Shown: positions 1 to 5,590 of the stretch, piece after piece | How the letters are laid out: each line of letters starts with the position of its first letter | Position numbering within the stretch: the first letter of the stretch is position 1 | Assembly: GCA_031289995.1 (NCBI GenBank) | Contig: JAITOI010000028.1 | Coordinates: 1-5,829, forward strand | Reading direction: 5' to 3' | DNA: 5,829 bases | From: Prevotellaceae bacterium | Lineage (GTDB): Bacteria > Bacteroidota > Bacteroidia > Bacteroidales > UBA932 | Notes under the pieces: model-generated | Told to the model about the DNA's origin: nothing | What the model saw: the letters and a program-made list of their open reading frames with translations, nothing else | Database searches by the model: none | Program-made: the position numbers and the translations under genes

Positions 1-1004
1 TCGGCTTTCGGCAGGTCAAGGGTGGGCAGCAGCTCGTCGAACATCACGCGGTGCACAAACGGGCCAACCACCTCGTGCTCGCAGGCCTCGCGCACGGTGT
101 TGAGGCCGCTCAGGTAGGCCACCGGCGAGAGGACAGTGTGCGGGCCGTTGAGCAGCGTAACCTTGCGCTCGTGGTAGGGTTTTTCGCTGGGCACAAACAG
201 CACGTTCAGCCCCGCTTTGTCGGCCGGAAATTCGTTGGCCACGCTTGCCGGAGCCTCGATGACCCAGAGGTGAAAAATTTCGCCTTTCACCACCAGCTTG
301 TCCTCAAAGCCAAGCTGGGCTTGGATTTCGTTGATGCTGTCCTTGGGGTATCCGGGCACAATGCGGTCTACCAGCGTGCAGTAAACGCCGCACGAGTGCT
401 CGAACCAGGCCTTAAATTCTGCGCCCAAATTCCACAGCTCGATGTACTGCTCGATGCACTTTTTGAGCTCCTTTCCGTTGAGAAAAATCAGCTCGCAGGG
501 CAGGATGATGAAGCCCTTGTCGGCTGCGCCGTTGAAGGTTTTGAAGCGGTGGTAGAGCAGCTGGGTGAGCTTGCCGGGGTACGATTTTGCGGGCTTGTCG
601 CTCAGCTTGTCGTCGGCGCGAAACGCAATGCCCGCCTCGGTTGTGTTCGAGATGACAAAGCGCATGTCGGGGTTTTCGGCCAGCTGGAGGTAAGCGTCAA
701 ACTGCGTGTAGGGGTTTAGCCCGCGGCTGATGACGTCTATCAGCTGGAGGCTGTCCACCTGCTTGCCTCCGTCGATGCCTTGCAGGTTGAGGTGGTAGAG
801 GCCGTCTTGCGCGTTGAGCGCGTCCACCATGCCCTGCTCGATGGGCTGCACCACCACCACGCTGCTGTTGAACGCGGCCTTCCGGTTCATGTTCCACACA
901 ATCCAATCCACGAACGCGCGGAGAAAATTTCCTTCGCCAAATTGGATAATTCTTTCGGGTTGCAAAGTGGCTGCAGGAGCGGTTTTGCGATTAAGAGCTT
1001 GCAT
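1..1004 (-). CDS. uxaB: Tagaturonate reductase (altronate oxidoreductase), C-terminus cut by window edge
   Basis: Reverse-strand reading from ATG at 1004-1002 stays open to the left edge, giving 334 complete residues; about 150 C-terminal residues are expected beyond it, since E. coli UxaB has roughly 480. The family is the long-chain polyol/mannitol dehydrogenases; UxaB interconverts tagaturonate and altronate with NAD(H) in the cytoplasm, a step of galacturonate breakdown. Visible signatures are the N-terminal dinucleotide-binding segment with GEGNFLRAF at residues 23-31 and the catalytic pattern K-x4-N-x2-H as K281, N286 and H289 (KVTLLNGPHT). The N-terminal form ERIIQFGEGNFLRAFVDW is more typical of UxaB than of mannitol or fructuronate dehydrogenases, though UxuB-type specificity cannot be excluded. 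The start follows the regulator's stop by 21 bp, so the two are probably cotranscribed. The leader is A-rich (AAACCAAAAAAAATT) with no Shine-Dalgarno sequence. No frameshift is seen. Confidence 0.85.
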   Translation of the reverse strand, partial: MQALNRKTAPAATLQPERIIQFGEGNFLRAFVDWIVWNMNRKAAFNSSVVVVQPIEQGMVDALNAQDGLYHLNLQGIDGGKQVDSLQLIDVISRGLNPYTQFDAYLQLAENPDMRFVISNTTEAGIAFRADDKLSDKPAKSYPGKLTQLLYHRFKTFNGAADKGFIILPCELIFLNGKELKKCIEQYIELWNLGAEFKAWFEHSCGVYCTLVDRIVPGYPKDSINEIQAQLGFEDKLVVKGEIFHLWVIEAPASVANEFPADKAGLNVLFVPSEKPYHERKVTLLNGPHTVLSPVAYLSGLNTVREACEHEVVGPFVHRVMFDELLPTLDLPKA

Positions 1005-1025
1005 AATTTTTTTTGGTTTATTTTC

Positions 1026-2141
1026 TTACTCAACATCGAATGGGTAGACCTTGTAGTCGTTGATATTTTCCCTGAACAGGATGTCGATGGGCATGTAGCA
1101 AACCAGCGGTGGCGTTTGCCCCAGCACGAGATGCTTCACCAGCGCCATGATGCCGTAGTAGCCCTGCAGCTGCGGGCGCTGCGCGATGAGGCATTCCACC
1201 GTGCCGCTCTTGAGGTATCGCACGTTGCGCTCGAGCAAGTCGTAGCCAATGGCGCGGATGTTTTTCAGCTTGTGCGTTTCCAAAAATTTTCCCACGTGGT
1301 AGATGCGCGAGTTGAACATGATGATGCCGCGAATGTTTTGGTCGCTCTCGAAGGCGTTCAGCAGCAGAGCTTCGTTGCCCTCGTCGTCGTTGTGGTGCAG
1401 GTTGGCGCGCACCATGGTGTAGTCCGATTCGAGCGAGTATTTTTCGAGGTACGACAGGAAGCCTTCCTCGCGCCGCGCCGTTTGGTTGGAGCCACCCACG
1501 TTGTTGCCATCGCGCATCATGTGCACCAGCAGCAGGCTGGAGTGCTTGGGCAGGTTGGCGAGCATAATTTTTGCGGCCACGTAGCCGCTCTGGTACGACT
1601 GCTGGCCGTAGTAGGCGAGGTTGTTGACGCCGTCAACGTAGGAGTCCACAAACACGAAGGGGATGTTGCGGTCTTCGAGCTCCTTGGTGAGCTTGAGCAC
1701 TTCGCGGCGAAAAAACGGCGCCAGCAGCACGCCGTCGGGGTTGAGGTCGAGCAGCTGTTGGGACATGCTGGCAAACGATTCGCGGCTGTACTGGTTGAAC
1801 TGCAGCAGCTCGGTTCGCACGTGGTAGTCGCCCACCTCTTCTTCGGCTCGCACCATGCCTTTGAGCAAGTCCGACCAGTAGTCGCCGGCCTGCACTTCGG
1901 GCAGCAGCGTCGCCAGCTTGCAGTCTTTTTTGATGGCCAGCAGCTGCGCCATTTTATTGGGTTTGAAGTGCATCTCGGCTAAGATTTTTTCGATGCGCTC
2001 TTTGCTCTCAACGGCCACGCCGCCGCGGTTGTGGATGACGCGGTCAACCGTGCCCGGCGACACGTTGGCCAGCACTGCGATGTCCTTAATGCGAATGCGG
2101 GAATCGTCGGGTGCGAGGCTGGAAATTTTATTGGCTGCCAT
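1026..2141 (-). CDS. LacI-family transcriptional regulator, likely of hexuronate catabolism
   Basis: A 371-residue cytoplasmic DNA-binding regulator. The helix-turn-helix lies at residues 16-40 (IRIKDIAVLANVSPGTVDRV), with a recognition helix of the TVDRV subtype rather than the classic TVSRV. A hinge helix follows at about 59-69 (FKPNKMAQLLA), where a Leu-Ala pair would insert into the operator minor groove. Residues from about 73 to the end form a periplasmic-binding-protein-like effector domain (LATLLPE, DGVLLAPFF, IPFVFVDS, IRAIGYDLLERN). The length is slightly above the roughly 340 usual for the family because of a 15-residue N-terminal extension. It is transcribed just ahead of uxaB with a 21-bp gap, so a hexuronate or a breakdown intermediate is the inferred effector; this is inference from neighbourhood only. 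A promoter candidate lies at 2252-2221, predicting a leader of about 70 nt. The ATG at 2141 has no Shine-Dalgarno but an A/T-rich leader. Confidence 0.9.
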   Translation of the reverse strand: MAANKISSLAPDDSRIRIKDIAVLANVSPGTVDRVIHNRGGVAVESKERIEKILAEMHFKPNKMAQLLAIKKDCKLATLLPEVQAGDYWSDLLKGMVRAEEEVGDYHVRTELLQFNQYSRESFASMSQQLLDLNPDGVLLAPFFRREVLKLTKELEDRNIPFVFVDSYVDGVNNLAYYGQQSYQSGYVAAKIMLANLPKHSSLLLVHMMRDGNNVGGSNQTARREEGFLSYLEKYSLESDYTMVRANLHHNDDEGNEALLLNAFESDQNIRGIIMFNSRIYHVGKFLETHKLKNIRAIGYDLLERNVRYLKSGTVECLIAQRPQLQGYYGIMALVKHLVLGQTPPLVCYMPIDILFRENINDYKVYPFDVE

Positions 2142-2220
2142 AGTAAAAAAATGGGGTATAAAAAAATGACGACGAATAATGAAACCTAAAATCTAAAACA
2201 TGAAGTAATTAAAACGGCGG

Positions 2221-2252
2221 CAAAGGTATAAATTTTTTGTGTAATGCGCAAA
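2221..2252 (-). promoter_or_regulatory. Bacteroidetes-type promoter for the lacI-uxaB operon
   Basis: On the minus strand TTTG (2252-2249) is followed after 20 bp by TACCTTTG (2228-2221) and then C, matching the Bacteroidetes -33/-7 pattern TTTG...TAnnTTTGC. Transcription would start near 2215, giving a leader of about 74 nt before the ATG at 2141. It overlaps the opposed gldE promoter. The match is by eye; no transcript data are available. Confidence 0.55.
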
Positions 2253-2265
2253 ATTCCTATCTTTG
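2236..2265 (+). promoter_or_regulatory. Bacteroidetes-type promoter for the gldE-gldD operon
   Basis: TTTG at 2236-2239, an 18-bp spacer, then TATCTTTG at 2258-2265 followed by C fit the Bacteroidetes primary sigma consensus. The start of transcription would be near 2271, leaving about 50 nt before the proposed TTG start of gldE. The -33 element sits inside the opposed lacI promoter, so the two polymerase sites share 17 bp. Confidence 0.6.
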
Positions 2266-2320
2266 CAACTTTTATTAGGCTGCTCTGCGGCTGTTATGTG
2301 TTATACTAAACTCGTTTATT

Positions 2321-3661
2321 TTGGATATTCCCTTTACGTCTCTGCCTGCCGCCATCGTTGCGCTGCATCGCGATTTCGATGCGCCTTTTGCCCTTGTGGG
2401 CACGCTGGTGGTGCTCATTTTGCTTGTCTGCTCTGCCCTCATATCCGGCTCCGAAACGGCCTACTTTTCGCTCACCGCAGGCAACGTGGATGCGCTCGAA
2501 AAGCGCCACAGCAAGTCCGCCAAGTTCGCGCTGCGCCTGCTACGGCATCCCGACTACCTGCTCGGCACCATTCTCATTGTCAACAACGTGGTCAACGTGG
2601 GCATCGTTATTCTCTCGTCGTTCCTCACGGAGCGCTTGCTGGACTTCGATTCCGAGACGCTTAAATTCGTCTTCGAGGTGGTTGTCATCACCTTTGTGTT
2701 GCTGCTGTGCGGCGAAATTTTGCCCAAGATTTTTACGCGCTACAACCCCACTTCGTTTGCGCTGAGCGTGGCTCAACCGCTCTACGCAATCTCAATGCTG
2801 GTGCGGCCTTTCAGCTTTTTGCTGGTGCGCTCCACCTCGCATGTCAACCGCCGCATTAGGGGTCGGCCCACCGATAATATTTCGCTCAACGACCTCTCAA
2901 CCGCCCTCGACGTAACGCGCACCGAGAGCGCCGAAGACCGCAAAATTCTTACCGGCATTGTCAAGTTCGGCAACATCGACGTGCACGAAATTATGACCCC
3001 GCGCGTGGACGTCGTGGCGGTGGATATTGGCGAGGGCTTTAAGGATTTGCTCAAGCTCATCGTGAAGTGGGAGTACTCGCGCTTGCCGGTGTACGACGAA
3101 ACGTTCGACAACGTCAAGGGCGTGCTCTACATCAAAGACCTGCTGGCGCACCTCGAAAAGGACGACAGCTTTGCGTGGCAAGCGCTCATTCGCCCCGCGC
3201 TTTTCGTGCCCGAAAATAAAAAAATCAACGACCTGCTCGAAGAGTTTCAGGCGCAAAAAAATCACCTTGCCGTGGTCGTTGACGAGTACGGCGGAGCCCT
3301 TGGTATCATTACGCTCGAGGACATCTTGGAGGAGATTGTCGGCGAAATTTCCGACGAGTCGGACATGGAAGAATTGCCCTACAAAAAGCTCAACGATGGC
3401 ACCTTCCTCTTCGAAGGAAAAACGCTGCTCAACGATTTTTGCAAGCTGATGAACCTAAGCAGCGACTACTTCGACGACATAGCCGGCGCCTCCGAAACCC
3501 TTGCTGGCGTGCTGCTCGAGCTCAAGGGTGACTTCCCCAAGCAGGGCGAAAAAATTTGCTACAAGCAGACCGCATTTACCGTCAACTCGTTTGACAAACG
3601 ACGTATTCAAAACCTGCGCGTGGCCTTCGACAAGCAGGCTTCTGCGCCGCAAAAAAGCTGA
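2321..3661 (+). CDS. gldE: Gliding-motility-associated GldE (CNNM/CBS/CorC-type membrane protein)
   Basis: A 446-residue inner-membrane protein of the GldE branch of the HlyC/CorC (CNNM) family. An N-terminal DUF21/CNNM membrane domain carries helices near residues 23-43, 80-102, 117-130 and 155-170, with the family motifs SGSETAYFSL (42-51) and GEILPK (131-136). A CBS pair follows: MTPRVDV at 225-231 opens the first, and HLAVVVDEYGG (315-325) with TLEDILEEIVGEI (331-343) marks the second. A CorC/HlyC-type C-terminal domain occupies roughly 355-435. Family members bind nucleotides at the CBS pair and are linked to Mg2+ handling; GldE's own biochemical role is uncertain, but it is genetically associated with gldD and gliding in Flavobacterium. 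The first in-frame ATG is residue 159, and upstream the frame is open only from 2279 with no ATG, so TTG at 2321 is the likely start. gldD begins 5 nt after the stop. Confidence 0.92.
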   Translation: MDIPFTSLPAAIVALHRDFDAPFALVGTLVVLILLVCSALISGSETAYFSLTAGNVDALEKRHSKSAKFALRLLRHPDYLLGTILIVNNVVNVGIVILSSFLTERLLDFDSETLKFVFEVVVITFVLLLCGEILPKIFTRYNPTSFALSVAQPLYAISMLVRPFSFLLVRSTSHVNRRIRGRPTDNISLNDLSTALDVTRTESAEDRKILTGIVKFGNIDVHEIMTPRVDVVAVDIGEGFKDLLKLIVKWEYSRLPVYDETFDNVKGVLYIKDLLAHLEKDDSFAWQALIRPALFVPENKKINDLLEEFQAQKNHLAVVVDEYGGALGIITLEDILEEIVGEISDESDMEELPYKKLNDGTFLFEGKTLLNDFCKLMNLSSDYFDDIAGASETLAGVLLELKGDFPKQGEKICYKQTAFTVNSFDKRRIQNLRVAFDKQASAPQKS

Positions 3662-3666
3662 ACTTT

Positions 3667-4254
3667 ATGCGCACCATCACACCACTATTTTGGGCACTCA
3701 GCCTGCTGATTTTTGCCTCGTGCGGCAACCGGCAAATCTCGCCAAAGCCCCGCGGATACTACCGTATTGCCATCCCCAGCGAGCACCGCTACCTGCCGCT
3801 ACCATTTGCCAGCTACCCCTACACGTTCGACATCTCGACCATCGCCAAAGCCACGCCCAGCACCGAGCTGGGCAGCGAACCCTACTGGCTCGACCTGGCC
3901 TATCCCGACTACAACGCCAACGTGTACCTCAGCTACAAGCACGTGAACGAGCGCGAGGGATGCGCCAAGTTCATTGAGGACGCGCACTTCCTCGTGTACC
4001 GCCACACCATCAAGGCCGACGGCATTGCCGAATCGCGCTACGAAAGCGCCGACGGAAAAACCTTTGGCTACCTCTACGAGATTGGCGGCGACGCGGCCAC
4101 CAGCCTGCAATTCTACATCACCGACAGCGTCAAAAATTTTTTGCGCGGCTCGCTCTACTTCAACTCTCACCCCAACGCCGACTCGCTGGCGCCCATCATT
4201 CGCTACATCACCGACGACGTGGCGCACCTCATGACAACGCTGGAATGGCAATAA
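3667..4254 (+). CDS. gldD: Gliding-motility lipoprotein GldD
   Basis: A 195-residue predicted lipoprotein. The short basic N-terminus and hydrophobic stretch (residues 4-17) end in LIFASC, a lipobox-like site with Cys19 as the lipidated residue; Phe at -3 is slightly atypical. The mature part begins with the GldD hallmark PKPRGYYRI (26-34), followed by a run rich in Tyr and Pro and conserved-looking segments around EPYWLDLAYPDYNA and FLRGSLYFNSHPNADSLAPI. GldD is required for gliding in Flavobacterium johnsoniae and is retained in many non-gliding Bacteroidetes; its molecular activity is unknown. It is expected in the cell envelope. The ATG lies 5 nt after the gldE stop, so the two are translated from one transcript. 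Its stop codon overlaps the first copy of a short repeat. Gene presence alone does not show that this organism glides. Confidence 0.92.
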   Translation: MRTITPLFWALSLLIFASCGNRQISPKPRGYYRIAIPSEHRYLPLPFASYPYTFDISTIAKATPSTELGSEPYWLDLAYPDYNANVYLSYKHVNEREGCAKFIEDAHFLVYRHTIKADGIAESRYESADGKTFGYLYEIGGDAATSLQFYITDSVKNFLRGSLYFNSHPNADSLAPIIRYITDDVAHLMTTLEWQ

Positions 4255-4293
4255 AATCTGACATCTAAAATCTGAAAATTTGAAATCGAAAAT
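4252..4293 (+). repeat. Short AAATCT-type degenerate direct repeat between gldD and the PPTase gene
   Basis: TAAAATCTGA occurs at 4252-4261 and again at 4266-4275, a 14-bp period, followed by degenerate relatives (GAAATC, GAAAATC) to 4293. The repeat takes in the gldD stop codon and the TTG start of the next gene. CTAAAATCT in the second copy is also present at 2186-2194 in the lacI-gldE intergenic region. It may be a dispersed low-complexity intergenic repeat; function is unknown. Confidence 0.5.
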
Positions 4294-4903
4294 CACCGAC
4301 ATTTCCACCGGTAGCACGCGCTTACTGCTCGCCGCAATATCAGCCACAGAGCCGCCTCCAGCGCGTTTCTACTCCGTGCAGGAGAAGGCAGAATACTACA
4401 TTTTGGGCAGCGAAAAACGGCATCGTGAGCGTGCTGCTACGCTACGCCTGCTGCACGATGTGGCCAACATTGCCGCACCGCTGCACCATCATGTCGATGG
4501 CATTCCCTACCTCGCCAACTCGCCGCTGCGCATCAGCATTTCGCACTCGCGATGGCAGGTGGCCATTGCCCTACATCCCAGCAACGACGTGGGTTTGGAC
4601 GTGGAGAGTCGCTCGCGCAATTTCGACCGCATCGCCCCGCGCTACCTCTCCGAAACCGAGCTGAGCTGGTGCTGCACGCCCCTGCAACGCTGCATAGCGT
4701 GGTGCGCCAAGGAGGCCGTGTACAAGGCGCTACACCAAGCTGGCGTTGACTTTACGAAGCACATCGTGCTCGACGAATTTACGCCCTCGGCCGATAACAG
4801 CGGCGATTTGCTTGCAACTTACCTTGGTCGCAACCCCTCGCAGCTGGTTTTTCTTCGCTATACAGTAGCCGAAACATACGTTGTGGTTCAGACGATTACG
4901 TAA
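4280..4903 (+). CDS. 4'-phosphopantetheinyl transferase, Sfp-type superfamily
   Basis: A 207-residue cytoplasmic enzyme expected to transfer phosphopantetheine from CoA to a serine of an acyl or peptidyl carrier protein. Signatures appear in the right order: ISISHS at 85-90 (His89, CoA contact), VGLDVE at 104-109 (Asp107 and Glu109, Mg2+ ligands) and WCAKEAVYK at 141-149 (Trp141, Lys144, Glu145, Lys149). The length fits compact Bacteroidetes members; the N-terminal half (1-80) is divergent. The translated frame has no internal methionine, and the open frame begins only at 4262, so TTG at 4280 is the only common start codon available near the N-terminus. The gene follows gldD by 25 nt and is probably the last gene of the gldE operon; a PPTase next to gldE/gldD is, as I recall, a recurrent Bacteroidetes arrangement. 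The carrier-protein substrate cannot be told from this window. Confidence 0.88.
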   Translation: MKSKITDISTGSTRLLLAAISATEPPPARFYSVQEKAEYYILGSEKRHRERAATLRLLHDVANIAAPLHHHVDGIPYLANSPLRISISHSRWQVAIALHPSNDVGLDVESRSRNFDRIAPRYLSETELSWCCTPLQRCIAWCAKEAVYKALHQAGVDFTKHIVLDEFTPSADNSGDLLATYLGRNPSQLVFLRYTVAETYVVVQTIT

Positions 4904-4922
4904 ATTTTTAGAAAATTTATGT

Positions 4923-4950
4923 TTGGGAATGTTGCCCAACCGATTTTTTT
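4923..4950 (+). terminator. Probable intrinsic terminator of the gldE-gldD-PPTase operon
   Basis: TTGGG (4923-4927) pairs with CCCAA (4935-4939) around a 7-nt loop, and 4 nt later a run of seven T follows (4944-4950). It begins 20 bp after the PPTase stop. The stem is only 5 bp, so termination may be partial, and the -33 element of the next promoter lies inside its loop. Confidence 0.4.
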
Positions 4951-4962
4951 GTTGTAAATTTG
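4932..4962 (+). promoter_or_regulatory. Bacteroidetes-type promoter for the PepSY-like gene
   Basis: TTG at 4932-4934, a 20-bp spacer, then TAAATTTG at 4955-4962 followed by C match the Bacteroidetes -33/-7 pattern. Transcription would begin near 4968, giving a leader of about 95 nt before the ATG at 5062. It overlaps the preceding terminator candidate. Confidence 0.6.
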
Positions 4963-4980
4963 CGCCCAAAATTTTGTGCG
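4963..4980. promoter_or_regulatory. 18-bp near-palindrome at the predicted transcription start (operator candidate)
   Basis: CGCCCAAAATTTTGTGCG is self-complementary at eight of nine base pairs, with one C/T mismatch at 4966/4977. It starts directly after the -7 box and covers the expected start of transcription, the classic place for a repressor site. No regulator in the window can be assigned to it. Confidence 0.4.
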
Positions 4981-4987
4981 GAAAATC

Positions 4988-5032
4988 TACGAAAAATGCC
5001 ACCCGCACAGCTACAGTAAAGGCTTTTTCGTA
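4988..5032 (+). other. Leader-RNA stem-loop upstream of the PepSY-like gene
   Basis: TACGAAAAA (4988-4996) and GCC (4998-5000) pair with GGC (5021-5023) and TTTTTCGTA (5024-5032), giving 12 bp with one bulged T and a 20-nt loop. It lies wholly within the predicted 5' leader. A 7-codon reading frame (ATG at 4996, stop at 5017-5019) begins inside the stem. Possible roles are mRNA stability or attenuation; no known riboswitch class is recognised. Confidence 0.4.
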
Positions 5033-5061
5033 AAAGTGTAACAAATAATTTTTTTGATGCT

Positions 5062-5508
5062 ATGAAAAGAGTTTTTCGGCTACTGCTTGCCTCAAGCTTA
5101 GCCCTTGTAGCCTTCGGCTACAGCGCACAATGTGCCGCAAAAAATGACGTGGCGCTGCCTTCCGCAGCCAAGGAGTTTGTCGCAGCCAACTTCGCTGACG
5201 CTAACGTCAAATCGGTGGTGCAGCAGGCCAGCTCAGACCAAAAGTACACCGCTACGCTTGGCGACGGTACGGTCATCATTTTCCTCACATCGGGCGAGTG
5301 GGACGTGGTGGAAAATCAGGTTGAGGTAACCACCTCGTTCATTTTGGCTCCTATCCGCGAGTATGTGCGCCACCGCTACGGTCGCAAAAAAATCACGCGC
5401 ATATCCCACGAATCTTACGGCTACGCCGTTCGCCTGTCGGCGGGTATGGAGGGGCAAGAGGTTGACCTGCGCTTCGACGGCAAGGGCGTTTTCCTGCCGC
5501 AACAATAG
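5062..5508 (+). CDS. Exported PepSY-like (DUF2874, beta-lactamase-inhibitor-like) protein
   Basis: A 148-residue predicted periplasmic protein. A signal peptide spans about residues 1-26 (basic MKRVFR, hydrophobic LLLASSLALVAF), with cleavage plausible after CAA at 24-26; Cys24 is not in a lipobox. The mature protein shows two related halves typical of the PepSY-like family common in Bacteroidetes. The first (about 32-85) has an LPSAAKEFVAANF opening, then a strand-rich GDGTVIIFLTSGEWDVVEN. The second (about 94-148) has ILAPIREYVRHRYG, then EVDLRFDGKGVFLPQQ. Family members are small secreted or periplasmic proteins of mostly unknown function; a protein-binding or inhibitory role is suggested by fold resemblance only. 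The gene has its own promoter candidate, operator-like palindrome and leader hairpin. The leader before ATG is AT-rich (AATAATTTTTTTGATGCT) without a Shine-Dalgarno, and a 2-codon frame at 5057 overlaps the start. I am confident of the family and unsure of the role. Confidence 0.82.
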   Translation: MKRVFRLLLASSLALVAFGYSAQCAAKNDVALPSAAKEFVAANFADANVKSVVQQASSDQKYTATLGDGTVIIFLTSGEWDVVENQVEVTTSFILAPIREYVRHRYGRKKITRISHESYGYAVRLSAGMEGQEVDLRFDGKGVFLPQQ

Positions 5509-5531
5509 CGCCACGCTGAGGGACACCAACG

Positions 5532-5585
5532 AATGCAAGACCAAGAAATGATGTACGTCATCGTTTCTTGGGGTGCATTATTTTA
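5532..5585 (+). terminator. Strong stem-loop with T-rich tail after the PepSY-like gene
   Basis: CCAAGAAATGATG (5541-5553) pairs with CATCGTTTCTTGG (5559-5571) over 13 bp with one T-G wobble and a 5-nt TACGT loop. A second 6-bp outer stem, AATGCA (5532-5537) with TGCATT (5574-5579), extends it beyond a small internal loop. The tail reads ATTTT. This fits an intrinsic terminator for the PepSY-like transcript, but it ends only 11 nt before the next start codon, so a role in that gene's leader is also possible. Confidence 0.65.
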
Positions 5586-5590
5586 CCTTT

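Noticed and set aside
51..719. A 222-codon open frame on the plus strand
   Set aside because: It lies antisense to uxaB, whose NAD-binding and K-x4-N-x2-H motifs are intact. The antisense translation shows no domain and a biased composition.
780..1982. A 400-codon open frame on the plus strand
   Set aside because: It is antisense to the LacI-family gene and the start of uxaB, both with clear domain motifs. Its translation is a Val/His/Gln-rich composition typical of the complement of GC-biased codons, with no recognisable domain.
2263..2664. Open frame with ATG at 2296 upstream of gldE
   Set aside because: It is in a different frame from gldE and runs through its conserved membrane domain. 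Its Arg/His/Cys-rich translation shows no domain; it does not supply an ATG for gldE.
4901..4919. A/T-only inverted repeat TAAATTTTTAGAAAATTTA at the PPTase stop
   Set aside because: The pairing is 8 bp but entirely A-T with a 3-nt loop and no T run after it, so it would be a weak terminator. The GGG/CCC hairpin just downstream is the better candidate.
4730..5044. A 104-codon open frame on the minus strand across the PPTase end and the control region
   Set aside because: Half of it is antisense to the conserved PPTase, it has no domain, and the other half coincides with the promoter, palindrome and stem-loop of the next gene.
5057..5065. Two-codon frame ATG-CTA-TGA overlapping the PepSY-like start
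   Set aside because: Too short to assess; a chance occurrence is likely, though translational coupling cannot be excluded.
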